Shown piece after piece: positions 19,710-29,758 of a stretch of DNA of 29,758 nt (positions within the stretch are counted from its first letter, which is position 1; the number at the start of each line of letters is the position of its first letter). The position numbers were made by a program, and so were the translations under genes. The stretch is from Pezizomycotina sp. ARF18 (Eukaryota; Ascomycota): NCBI GenBank assembly GCA_002224055.1, contig AZLU01000342.1, forward strand, positions 1 to 29,758, given 5' to 3'. Under the pieces are notes generated by a model that searched no databases, was not told where the DNA came from, and worked only from the letters and a program-made list of their open reading frames with translations.

Positions 19710-21611
19710 CTAGCAGTCACATCTACCTGCTCCATCGCGGAAATGCAGCCACATCCTTGATTTTTCTGTCCCGAATAGATATGAAAGTAATCGGTCGAAA
19801 CCAATCCGAACTCCGTGTGGTACGTCCCACACCGTCGAAGGTCAGGTACCAATCGAGTTGCCCATTCTCGCCGCTTTCGGGTGCCCGGCTGCGCCCCCCA
19901 CGGCGCCTTGTTAGGTCTGTGGTCATGTTGTCGCCGCCGGCGACCCCGTAACGTAACATTTTCTCTTCAGTTGGTCGTAACGGTGTTCACGAAGGGAACC
20001 TCCTCCAACTCTCCTGCGTCGGGAATAAAAGATCAAAACACCGAACCGTCTCGCGATTTGGGTCAGGCACGTCTTCTGTGGGTCCTACTGCGCCGTTGGG
20101 TTTTGGAAGGAAGCATGTAGAACGTTTAATATGCGATGGAAAATCGGTATGAAAATTGGTTGCCCCTTTCCAACCTCTGTGGCAACGAACCTTTCGTGTT
20201 CTGACTGTAGAGCGCATCCCCGAAACCGGGAAACCGGGAAAGTAAAATGTGCCCGCTTCGATGCAACCGCGTTTTCAAGTAAAAAACTTATTGCTTCGTA
20301 TAAGAGATACGCGGCCACTTTCTGGGCCGGCAAGGCCGTTCCAGCGATCCTGCAGCGATTGTGATGTAATAGAAGAAGTAGAAGAAGATGTGTCTGATGA
20401 CAGCTGCCGGTAAGCGAGCAGCTCCTTTCCGACCTGCGAGTCCGCCAAATCCCCTACTACACTTGCATGTAATTTTCAACGAGGTCTGTCAGATTTTCGA
20501 GGTCGTCGATAAACGACACCTCTGCTTCGAGCATGTAAAACCGCTGAGATGGCGCACGGTGTCCGATGCTTCCGCTCGGAAAGTAGGGCTCAGTGACCAA
20601 ACCTTTGGCGCAGACTGCGCCAGGGCTTCCAAGTGAAGCTGAGTTGATACAGTCATATACGTCTCTTGGCTGAAAAACTGAGCGTCGCCTTTTCTGGTAC
20701 GTACCTGAAACGCTTCTCCGGCTCCCTCACAGTCAGAAGAGGTGAAGATAGGAGGGTGTACCTGGAGAACTCGTTATCGCCGAAAAATTTCGCGGTTCTC
20801 CCAATCGTCCACGAGCGCAACCGTAGCATCAGATTGTGAAATGAGGTACGGCAACGAAAGGTGCGGTATCGTCCGGAGAAATGCTGACTATGATCCTTCT
20901 TTTGAAGTGGGTAGTCCTATCAAGTGTCCTTTAGTCTCAGGCGATAATTGAAAGGAATAGGGGGAAAAAAAGAAAGAAAAAAAAAGAAAGAAGTAATGGA
21001 GAAGGAAGGGCAATAAATATTGGGGAAACGCCACGAAGTACCTTAGCATTTGATATGCCCAAGAGTTTAACACTTTTCGGCAGTGAGCTCGCGCTTTTGA
21101 GCAGATGGTTCATATTTTTTGCCCAGGTGCCTGTTATCGAACAGCGGCGCCATTACTCAACCTAGTTGTGTAAACCAGAATAATGAATAGAATAGAACAA
21201 TGAATCAGCTTTTCTTCCTTTCCGGCCTTTAGGAGTTGAGGAACCTATGGTATCACCCTCCGGATTTTCCCTAGCTCCATGACGCTACGTATATATGTTG
21301 TATTTTCTACCAACCCTTCCGCCTGTTGCTTTGTCAATACCACTTGGAGTGGAGAAAGGGTCGATCCGTCCCTGATATCTGCAAAGCAGACGTTCTTCAT
21401 ACGTCTAATAGACGGACCCAACCATTGACCGTAGTAGGGCTGGAGCTCGGACTCGGGTTCTGTTCGGAGCCTAGTAACGACGTAGCTGCCTGATCTTGAC
21501 CGTCGCGATCGAGATCACTATTATCGGCGCCTTCGCGTGTTGCTGCGGTGCTAAACCTTGAATGCAGGCGTGCGCAAGTGCCGACGCATTTTTGAAATAA
21601 TAATTGGCCAT
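19710..21611 (-). CDS. SLM5: Mitochondrial asparaginyl-tRNA synthetase
   Basis: Class II aminoacyl-tRNA synthetase charging mitochondrial tRNA-Asn. The start at 21611 gives MANYYFK and, after one base in an A5 run, KCVGTCARLHSRFSTAATRE, an Arg-rich targeting presequence. Then: the OB-fold anticodon-binding domain (VNGWVR, RRMKNVCFADIRDGSTLSPL, NGAAVRITGTW); DYPLQKK and FLRTIPHL; QVHPPIFTSSDCEGAGEAF; LHLEALAQS; motif 2, SLSPTFRAEASDTVRHLS; FYMLEAEVSFIDDLENL; RETVRCFDLLFP; LDWYL; motif 3 region (RRCGTYHT, EFGL); and KIKDVAAFPRW with a terminal RCDC, as in the family. At least two introns are likely (acceptor near 21172 and another around 20950-21055). Frame changes are frequent; the last, at 19724, hides the RCDC end, so a false stop appears at 19723. 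It is divergent from TPS1. Confidence 0.88.
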
Positions 21612-22113
21612 AGCACACTTGATTGTCGGGGTGATTGTATGTCTGGGAATATGCATAATGTTGGAAGGAATAAAATGAAAGGGTGAAGAAAGAGGGATAG
21701 GGGGAATTTTTATATCTGAAGGGTGAGGTTGCCGGCGAGGAGAAGAGATTCTGTGGTCTATACGGATCATACGGCAGCGGTTAGAATGTCGCGTTGTTTA
21801 TGAAGCCATATGACTTAAAAATATGAACAATAAGTAGTATGCTTCGAGGATACTAGTGCCAAACAATGATCGTAATTTTATAGTTAACAATTACACCTAG
21901 GTACCAAGTGAAAGAGGATTTCGAATAGGTTGTACTGGTAAATAATATATGTAATACGATATATACCTATCTGTGTATCCTTCGTATTCTTCTGGGTTAA
22001 AACAGGAACAAAAGGCTTCGAGCCTGAGAGCTATGAGAGCGGGAATAAATATTTATTTATTTTTCTGAGAAAAAAAAAAAGGTAATTTCGACCAATCATG
22101 TCTTGAACTTAAT

Positions 22114-22172
22114 CGCTTAGCCTACTTTCCCACGTGATATAAAATATCAGCACGTGAAATGTGGGGTAAGCG
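22114..22172. promoter_or_regulatory. Imperfect palindrome with paired CACGTG boxes
   Basis: Arms 22114-22140 and 22144-22172 both begin, read inward, with CGCTTA and end with CACGTG followed by ATAT at the centre, around a 3-nt AAA loop. The right arm has three extra bases between CACGTG and ATAT. CACGTG is the core for Cbf1/USF-type bHLH factors. The structure lies about 500 bp upstream of AsnRS and 1.25 kb upstream of TPS1. Function is unknown; it may also be a small foldback repeat. Confidence 0.5.
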
Positions 22173-22946
22173 GGAATAAAAAAAAAAAGAGCACCCCCTT
22201 GCTCTTCTACTTATATAGTAAAGTATTTATTTTCTATTTATTATTTTCTGTGCGAGAGTTTTAGCCCCTCCCCCACTTTTTAGCCCAGATCAGAATATTA
22301 TCCCCCGCCGGGAAGTAAAAATTTCACTCATTCTTAAATCATTTTTTTTATTTATTTATTATTTTTTTCCCCTTATAAACAAACACACAGAAAGTAGTCC
22401 CGAATGACTGGATTTTATCTTTATTCGCTCATTGCAACTAAGAGGTATATATATATAGTGGTAGTAGAAGAAAAGTTGCAGTGGTGGTGGTGTGGTGGTT
22501 TTATTGTATCTAACCCGGCCTATAAGACTAAATACAATGGGGGAGTATTTGCCCTAGGATGCTACCCCGGCCCCTCGCATAGCTACTCGATCACGCGTAG
22601 CCAACGGGGACCAAAATCAAACTGTTGTATTGGTAAATAGGTCTGATAATTGCATATAAACTACGAGGAACTGAGGTTCAACAGTCTCGTTAAAACACTA
22701 TTATAAGTTGTTAGAAGGAAAAAAAGAATTTTATAAAAACTTTCTTTCTATAAGTTAGTATGCCCACTCTCGAGGGATTATTTATAAAAGTATATAGTTA
22801 ACTATGAGGTGATATAAATACGATACTTAGAATGATACTTAGAAAGGTGCTTTGGAAACACGAGAGAAAATAAAGTACGCGGTATGATAATACCTCTATG
22901 TAAAGGGGGGAAAATTCGGGGGAGGCGAAAGTTAGACGTCATCCCG

Positions 22947-22974
<28 letters not shown>
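22947..22974. repeat. A28 homopolymer
   Basis: A run of 28 A on the plus strand, about 450 bp upstream of TPS1. Poly(dA:dT) tracts exclude nucleosomes in yeast promoters; a similar role here is speculative. Confidence 0.9.
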
Positions 22975-22978
<4 letters not shown>

Positions 22979-23424
22979 CTTATTAGTGCATGGAAAACGA
23001 ACCTCCGAAGTGTTTTAAAAAAGGGTAGCTGTAGTGGGTAGTTCCAACTTCCGTCGCAGCAAAGCAATAATTCAATAATAATTTCATCTTTTCCTTTCCT
23101 TTCCTTTTCTCTTCTCCTTCTCCAGGAGAGTATACTTATATTTCCATCGGTCCTTTGGCCTACCTTTTTTCTTCCCGTTTTTCTCAATCCTTAACTTTCC
23201 TCATAAAAATAGGCATAGCAGGCAGTAATAAGAAGAGCAAGTAACACCACTCCACACCGATTGAAGCTTTGTAAACATTCTATAGTAAGTAATACCGCAG
23301 GGCCACACCCTACTTAAGTATATACATCCACACGCTGGTACGAAAAGATCTGACGTAGCTCCTAAGCAGTACTATTTTTCCTCGACGCGTTTATTTAGCG
23401 ATCTATTTCCAGCAGAAATCAATC

Positions 23425-25600
23425 ATGTCGCTTCTTCTGATATCCAATCGTCTCCGTGACCATCAAGCGGAAAAGATGGTACCTACGACTTTAGTATGTC
23501 CTCGGGCGGACTTGTCACTGGATTGTCGGGCCTCAACAAGTCAACCACCTTCCATTGGTTCGGTTGGGTGGGCAGGAAATCCCCGAAGACGAGAAGGAGA
23601 CCGTCAGGCAGAAACTGGAAGAAGAATACAATGCTGTGCCCGTATTCCTCTCCGATGACCTGGCTGACAAACATTGTACGTATAACCGAAAGCGAGAGCA
23701 AGAAAAGAGAAAAGGAGCAAACATTCCATGAGATTTTTAGTGAAGAGCAATCGAAGGGAGTATAAATAACCTCCTTGAATCGGTCAAATTTACTAATACC
23801 TGTTCCCTTTTTCTTTCTTTTTTTTTTTTTTGCCCCCCACCGAGTTATTTTCGCTAGATAATGGGTTTTCGAGTAAGTGCTATACCATTCGCCGCCCAAT
23901 TACTCATTAGTTGTCAGCAATCGACTTGACCGCTCGTTATACTTGTTTAAGCCATTTCCTTCTAGGAATGTGGCATAACATTCGTTCGCTGACCGGTGGT
24001 CATATCAAACCCAGATTCCATCCTGTGGCCGCTGTTCCATTACCATCCGGGCGAGATGTCTTTCGACGAGTCGGCATGGATAGCGTACCGCGATGCTAAT
24101 CGCCAATTCGCTAAAGCGGTCGCTTCGCAAGTGAACGACGGAGACTTGATATGGGTCCACGACTACCATCTGATGCTTCTCCCCGCCATGCTCCGTGAAG
24201 AGATCGGAGACAGCAAAAAGAACATCAAGATTGGCTTTTTCTTACATACACCTTTCCCGAGCAGTGAAATATACAGAATTTTGCCCGTAAGAAATGATAT
24301 CTTACTCGGAGTTCTGCACTGCGATTGATTGGGTTCCATACATATGATTATGCCAGACATTTCTTAAGTAGTTCTCACGGATTCTGTATGAACTTTCTCT
24401 CTCTTCTTACCCCCTTTCTCCTCCCCCTAATGCCGAGGGCACGGGTGCTAAGTCCAAAGAAACTGTTCTTAAAAAAAAAAGGAACAATCATTTTTAAAAT
24501 AAATAAAGGAGAAAATGACACTACTGTCCTCGTTTTATAGCTGCCACAAGAAGAAATTTGCTAAAGGTCTATGCTGTTCTACGCCAAAGAGGCTTGAATA
24601 CGTCGCCAAATAGTGTCGAATTCCAAGGCAAGATGATTTTCGGTTGGCGCCTTTCCTATTGGTATCGACCCGGAGAAGTTTACGGAAGCTCTTGAATTAC
24701 CCAAGGTCCAGAACCGCATTGCGACCCTCGAGAAAAATTCCAAGGCATGAAGCTCATTGTGGGGTTGATCGCCTGGATTATATAAAAGGTGTTCCCAAAA
24801 GCTACATGCACTGGAGGTGTTCCTTACGGACCATCCTGAATGGATTGGCAAGGTAAATAGCGATCCACGGTCCTCTCTATCTCCGCTACGTCTCACCTTA
24901 TTTATTTATTTATTATTTATTATTATTTATTTATTTATCTACTTTCTTTTGCCTACTTCGTCTCTCTCTGTTGAGTTGCTTGCTTGCATACTTGATCCTG
25001 ACGTTGTCTATCAGGTTTGTCTGGTGCAAGTCGCTGTTCCGAGCCGGCAGGATGTCGAAGAGTACCAAAATTTGAGAGCATGTAAACGAGCTCGTCGGAA
25101 GAATAAACGGAAAAATTCGGTAATAAGCACCTTCTCTCCTCATGCCAATCGGATTCGTATAATATTTACCTACAATGAGCTAACACGATCTTATCTGCGA
25201 CATCAGGTACCATCGAATTCATGCCAATTCATTTCATGCATCAGTCGGTTTCCTTCGATGAGCTTGTCCGCTCTGTATGCCGTTTCAGACGTTTGCTAGT
25301 GTCCTCTACGAGGGATGGTATGAACTTGTTTCCTACGAATACATCGCTACTCACAAAAGAGCACGGAGTCAATGATCCTCTCTGAAGTTTACTGGTGCTG
25401 CCCAGAGCCTGAACGGCTCATTTCGTCAATCCATGGAACACGGCGACGACTTGCTGGGCAATACACGATGCAATAACCATGCCGGACGACCTGCGGGAAG
25501 CAACCATGCAAAGCTTTATCGATATGTTACAAAGTACACTAGCGCTTTTTGGGGGAATAGCTTTGTCACCGAGCTCTCGAAAATGAAGATTATTAAATAG
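23425..25600 (+). CDS. TPS1: Alpha,alpha-trehalose-phosphate synthase (UDP-forming)
   Basis: GT20 glycosyltransferase making trehalose-6-phosphate from UDP-glucose and glucose-6-phosphate in the cytosol; it supports stress tolerance and glycolytic control. Seen: MSLLLISNRL with VTIK; SSGGLVTGLSGLNKSTTFHW; SILWPLFHYHPGEMSFDESA; GDLIWVHDYHLMLLPAMLRE; FFLHTPFPSSEIYRILPVR; IGFHTYDYARHFLS; FPIGIDPEKF; VDRLDYIKGV; LVQVAVPSRQDVEEYQNLRA; TIEFMPIHFMHQSVSFDELV; SSTRDGMNLVSYEYIA; FTGAAQSLNGSF; and WGNSFVTELSK, stop 25598-25600. Introns: 23676-23857, 23873-24014 (leaving a 15-nt exon between them), one of about 170 bp ending near 24540 with uncertain borders, 24853-25014 and 25120-25206. Frame changes fall in base runs at 23454, 23471, 23570, 24325, 24642, 24761 and 24794, and again near 25083, 25115 and through the last exon. 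ATG context ATCAATCATG is good. Confidence 0.96.
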
Positions 25601-26249
25601 CGTTTGAAACATTTTTTGGCTCCTCTTCAAATAAAGCACAAAAGAGCTTTGTTCTTTTTCTTTATATTTTTTTCTTTTTTTTTTTCTGTTTTTCTAAGCA
25701 GTCCTAACCTTTCAAATAATACGATAATAAACATGAAGAAGAACTGGGACGTTCTACGATGTTCCTTCAAGGCGATAGCTCGTCAGCAATCATCATGTTA
25801 CGATGGAACCTTAACGTATAATATGAATAAAATCAAGCATCTTAGCTTCCTTCTTAAATAAACATCTTTGTTTATTTGATATTATACTCGACATAATTTC
25901 TTTCTTTCCAGTTTTTCTCGTTACTTTGGCAAAGCCTATTTGGACTACTGCCACAAATCAAAGACAGCCATTGACTCGGAGCTGAGTACTACCAATAATA
26001 TAGTACTAACAAGGTATATAAAACCCATTATCCCGAAGAGATGACGAAACGCTTAGAGTAATAGAAGGCTTTCGTACATCCCAGTATAAGAAATCGGCTA
26101 TTCTAGAAATAATTCCGAGTTGATGTTTTGATTTTACCACGCGAGAATTCTTCTGATTGACGATAGTCGTAGTTGCTAGTATATTATACTTAATATTGGG
26201 CTCCTTTGGACGTGGAGCTAAAAAAAAACCTTCAAAAACCTAGACGTTC
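25601..26249. other. Intergenic region between convergent TPS1 and CUE3-like genes
   Basis: About 650 bp with T-rich tracts (25650-25700) and mixed sequence. No recognisable gene; frames here are short or Phe-rich. It should contain the 3' UTRs of both genes. Confidence 0.5.
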
Positions 26250-28268
26250 TCATAATGCACGACTTGTGCCCGATTTCCTCTCAATATGGCATTGGTATGA
26301 AGAAAAGTAGCTCAGGTGTCGTTCATGAATTGCTGCTTTCTTGAACCTTTGAGCCTTTCGCCTGTTGCTCGTCCGAGCAGTCTTTGCTGTTGATGCTTTG
26401 TCTCTCCGTTATCCATGCTTGCCCTTTAGCACTCGCGCCAGACGAGGGGCCACCGCCACCGCCACACCTCTCCTGCTCTACTATTGAAATTTCTAGGTGC
26501 TCTTCTTCCTTGAGATCCAGGATGTGCATCGGTATTCGATGGCAGGGTGTTGCTCTGCTCACGAGAATATATGCTGTAGCGAGATTCCAACCGTGACTGA
26601 CGCCGCTTATCGCGGTTAAGCATGATCTATTGAGAGTTGTTAGCGAATTCGAACGTGATCGATGAGACCTCTTCTCTATTATGACACTTACCTTCCAACC
26701 TTCTATACTCTCATCAGTGAAGCCTGTAGCTTGTCTCAACGAACAATCTATCTTTGCCGCGCCTCGTATCCGCGTTCCGCTCAAATACAGACGGGTTCGT
26801 AACCAGAGCATGGTACAATATCATGTCCTCACGATCGTCGCGCCGTCCGTGTTCTGCTCACCGGCTTCTCCGGCATCGACCAGTCCACCAACGTCGTCAG
26901 CGTCATACGTGTCATCACGTTCGTCGTCGTCGCTGTTGATGGCGGCAGGGCGCTAGGATTTCGTTCTTTGATGGCGCTAAGGATTTGTCACGAGGATGGA
27001 GTCCGCGGTACGAATTCGCCTTTTCGGCCGACGTGGAGTTGTCCCCAGTATGAAGCGCCCGACGGATCGAGTCTTCTTTTGCAATATCCGCGTGAGTAGG
27101 AAGTCCGTAGTCCTTGACCGCTTCGCCGTTGTTGCCAATAGTTTTGAGGTTGCCAGTCCTACGTTATAGTCATACGTAGAGAGCATGCGCTTAGCGGAGT
27201 CGACGTCGAGGCCTGGGAAGAGGTCTAACAGCTGCTGTACACCTTCATCGAGGTTATCGGAAGCCTCAGCAGAGACCCCGCCCTTTTTCTTCATCCGTGA
27301 CTCCTTTTTCAACCGAAGCTGGCGACTGCCGCATAGTGTTTTAATCTCCAGAGGGCTTAACATTGGATCACAGAAATTGCCCAGAAGACCGAGTACTTTA
27401 TCGGAGCGAGACGCCGCTTGGACTTCAAAGGTCGTTCGAGCTTCCGTAGCAATGGCGTTCTCGAGACCAAGTCTCTCACAACACACGTTCTCGTTGGTTG
27501 GCTCCCAAACCTTTTCCCTCTCCGCCATTGGTGGCAACCTCGCCGAGGTCGTAAAGTTGGTCAAGCAAGGCGGAGTACTTTGGCGACTAGAATGCACCAT
27601 CGCAACGAAGAGGACGTAGGCGAGGTATTCCGCACGCTGAGAGATAGCGCCGTGGTGCACGCCGTCGTTCCTAGATTTGTAACCACTGACACCGATAGTG
27701 CGTCAGAAAATCGGAACCGAGCAGGGAAAACTTCCGAAAAGTCCGGATAAATCATGACCATCATTGCCAAAGCTCTCAGCTTAATATCGAGCTCCTGCAT
27801 TGCTGCGGAATCGAGCGCGTCAATCGTCTCGACGCTGGATACAATATGCGTCTCTGAGAATCGACAGGTCCGCTTCCGATATTGCTGTTTTCTCCTTACG
27901 GAGCGTTTCAAACGGCTTCGAACTTCGGCGCTTGTGGAGACTACGACAGCTTGGCTAGAAACTCGGGCTTCAATAGCTCGCCGGGTACGGTATCACTGTA
28001 ACGTGAGCAAACGGTGGACCATCCGGAAAACATTCCTCCTTAGAGATTTCGATTGGCACTGGAGGCTGGTTCGTCGACGGCCTCGTTAACGTATAAGACG
28101 AGAAACTGCGCGAGAGCAGCGTTCTTTGCGTAGTCTGATGCAATTATCATGGTTTTGATGCAGACCACGTCGCAGGCACTGAATCACGAGCCTAGGCATT
28201 GCTCCCATTGCATTTGTCGATAAGTTGGCGAGACGAAGAGGTGGATATGGAGCTATCATTGAAGGCAT
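26250..28268 (-). CDS. CUE3: CUE-domain protein of the CUE3/ASCC2 type (ribosome quality control trigger)
   Basis: CUE3/Rqt3 (human ASCC2) binds ubiquitin and works with the Slh1/ASCC3 helicase to split stalled ribosomes. Seen on the minus strand: start MPSMIAPYPPLRLAN, like the Pro-rich N-terminus of fungal homologues; LRRNVF-MVHRLL (about 28000); LRDAYCIQRR; a helical segment with AEYLAYVLFVAM; the CUE domain GVQQLLDLFPGLDVDSAKRM followed by YDYNVGLATSKLL (27133-27249); ADSILVTNP; SDDDERDDTYDADDVGG (about 26880); LVTNPSVFERNADTRRGK; LRQATGFTDESIEGWK; then an intron 26627-26691 (GTAAGT, branch GCTAAC, CAATAG) and IMLNRDKRRQSRLESRYSIY. The tail is Gly/Arg-rich and ends near NRRKAQRFKK. Many frame changes. 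The stop is 26250 if that tail frame is kept, or 26323 in a competing frame. Confidence 0.82.
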
Positions 28269-28893
28269 GCTTGCTTAAGTTTGTCTTTCCTCTTTGTTTT
28301 CCTTCTCTCCTCCTTTCTTTGTTCCTTTCGCCGCCGTTTAGATATCGAGAGTTAGTTACATTAAAAATACTACTTTCTTTGCTTTTTATCAGACTCAGAC
28401 TCTGAAGAATCAGGTTTTCGGCTATATATCGCCGTAGCACATGCACTGGCCTTTGAGAGTTAAAAAAAAAAGGGAAAGAGAGAAATAAACCCTGGTAAGT
28501 ATCGGCTACATGGGAAGGGAAAAAAAAAAAAAAAAAAAAAAACAAGCTTACCTTAGTGTAATTTAAATTCCCTGGCCTTGTAACACTAAATATATATATT
28601 TTTTTTTAAAAAAAAAAAATAGAAAGTCGGAAGCCTCAACAATTATTAATATTATTATACCAAATAAAATAGTACATACTTCTTATACTTTCTTAATCAA
28701 CACTTCTTTAATTAATACCATAATTTTCAGTATATGCTCCTCTTATCTGGTATTGTTACTATGGGCATGAGAAGATAATTTATTTGAACATTGCATTTGT
28801 AAATTCCGAAGAGAGGTCGCGTAAGAAGAAGAGAGGGAGGGGTTGCAGCTAAATCGTGGTCGCACTTGATGACACTGGTTCACATAGCCGGGA
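28269..28893. promoter_or_regulatory. Divergent promoter region of CUE3-like and COQ1 genes
   Basis: About 625 bp between two divergent starts. It contains an A23 run (28520-28542), T and A runs near 28600 and AT-rich DNA to about 28800, then a GC-richer 90 bp before COQ1. No gene was seen. A bidirectional promoter is the simplest reading; no specific factor site was recognised. Confidence 0.4.
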
Positions 28894-29758
28894 ATGGGAG
28901 TGAAACCAATTCGGCAGCTACTTTCCAGTAGAGCTCGAAATTAGTGTTCAATTGCAGTCGCTCAAGAATATCAACAGCCATCCGCATATCAGCTGCTGCC
29001 GAACACAACAGCTTCTATCCGCTCTTATGTGACGTCTTCCGGGCCTTACCGCTGCTGCGCCGCAGGGAATTGCAATGCGCAGGCAGGAGGGAATCCAGTT
29101 CGTGGGCGACCGCATTGGAATCAGCTCCAGCATGTCGCCGACGCCGTTCCGTATACAATGAGCCGCGCAGCTGGTCGCGGGTGAATGAAATCGTTAACGT
29201 CAAACATACAGGCCCTCCAGGCTCTGGCCACCCGTCCCTCGACAAGTAGCAAAGTACTACGTTAAAAGTGAAGGGAAACACATCCGCCGCTTGTCGTCCT
29301 ACTGATGTCACGGCGACGAGCATGCTCCGAAGCTTCCAACTTACACGACGGCCGCGGCAGCACCAGGATTTTCTCGAGCCTGATCAACACCCCTCTTTCC
29401 CGTCCTCTATATTACAGGATTTCCAACCCAACGATGCGTTGAGACCACGGTTGGTGCAGAAACCAACTGCGACCTAAGCATTACATCCTCACAGAGAAGA
29501 CTAGCCGAAATTGTGGAAATTATCCATGCAGCTCCCTACTTCACGACGATGTTATTGACGACGCTGAGACGAGGCGAGGCTCGCCGTCTGGGAACCTTGC
29601 CTTTGGGAACAAGATGGCAATTTGGCGGGGACTTCTTGCTCGACGAGCGGGTCATTGGCTCGCCTTCGAGACGCCGAGGTTATCGAGCTGGTCACTACGG
29701 TCATTGCAAATCTGGTCGAAGGAGAATTCATGCAGCTTAATAACTCAGCAGATCATAG
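28894..29758 (+). CDS. COQ1: Polyprenyl (hexaprenyl-type) diphosphate synthase, 5' part
   Basis: Trans-prenyltransferase of mitochondria making the polyprenyl tail of ubiquinone from IPP and allylic diphosphates. The proposed start at 28894 gives MGVKPIRQLLSSRARN, an Arg-rich presequence; the frame then breaks at a TAG. Further on: SSSWATALESA; MKSLTSNIQALL; GSGHPSLDK then VAKYYVKSEGKHIR; a family-typical Pro/Ser-rich insert; SSQRRLAEIVEIIHAA; the first Asp-rich motif LLHDDVIDDAETRRG (about 29535-29580); GNLAFGNKMA; AGDFLL; VIELV-TVIANLVEGEFMQL at the right edge. The second Asp-rich motif and C-terminus lie outside the window. The frame changes several times between these blocks. No intron is needed. 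Confidence in the family is high; the exact start is less sure. Confidence 0.9.

Larger units (their letters stand above)
21612..23424. promoter_or_regulatory. 1.8-kb divergent intergenic region (AsnRS / TPS1)
   Basis: Shared upstream region of the AsnRS (-) and TPS1 (+) genes. It contains an imperfect inverted repeat with two CACGTG boxes (22114-22172), an A28 run (22947-22974) and five AGGGG/CCCCT cores at 22195, 22265, 22369, 22571 and 22904. AGGGG is the stress-response element that drives TPS1 in budding yeast; whether it works here is inference. A 78-codon frame at 22404 (Met-Thr-Gly-Phe-Tyr start) has no recognisable content. Confidence 0.4.

Noticed and set aside
25604-25861. 85-codon frame just after TPS1
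   Set aside because: Phe-rich start from a T tract and no recognisable sequence; most likely TPS1 3' UTR.
1753-29758. Programmed ribosomal frameshifting as an explanation for the broken frames
   Set aside because: Too many sites, in both directions, in unrelated genes, with no shared slippery heptamer; homopolymer-length error explains them better.
1-29758. tRNA, rRNA, CRISPR, bacterial operon or phage features
   Set aside because: Looked for by eye and not seen; introns and gene content are eukaryotic. A tRNA scan was not possible here.

Overview
This is nuclear DNA from a filamentous ascomycete, most likely Pezizomycotina. The evidence is short spliceosomal introns (about 60-230 bp, GT-AG, CTAA-type branch sites), fungal forms of housekeeping proteins, an LRR protein family known from filamentous ascomycetes, and intergenic DNA full of T/A tracts and microsatellites. 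I cannot name the genus. A few diagnostic residues suggest an early-diverging lineage, but that is a guess.

Layout: 1-1250 is AT-rich and gene-free and holds a 344-bp foldback (MITE-like) element. 1753-5772 (+) is UPF1, the nonsense-mediated decay helicase. It converges on an LRR protein of the fungal 'Mhp1' type at 6672-9520 (-). 9521-12773 is repeat-rich intergenic DNA with a 69-bp minisatellite. 12774-13633 (+) is histone H1, convergent with a microbial-type PARG-like (DUF2263/TIGR02452) protein at 14401-15235 (-). 15236-19709 is long intergenic DNA with homopolymer tracts. 19710-21611 (-) is a mitochondrial asparaginyl-tRNA synthetase, divergent from TPS1 (trehalose-6-phosphate synthase, 23425-25600, +). 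26250-28268 (-) is a CUE3/ASCC2-like ribosome-quality-control factor, divergent from COQ1 (28894 to beyond the right end, +).

The genes do not form a pathway or cluster; this is ordinary housekeeping gene order. Two of them (UPF1, CUE3) act in RNA and ribosome surveillance, and two (mitochondrial AsnRS, COQ1) serve mitochondria.

A striking property cuts across the window: all eight recognised genes are interrupted by one-base frame changes. Those I could place lie mostly in short runs of one base, and the conserved protein carries on in the next frame. Since the genes are unrelated and several are essential or core, I read this as uncorrected homopolymer-length error in a long-read assembly, not gene decay. 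CDS spans below therefore run from the first to the last codon, including introns, and will not translate as one open frame.

I found no convincing new multi-gene system. The most unusual object is the foldback element at 328-671, whose arms are themselves chains of small palindromes and which differ from each other only by transitions.
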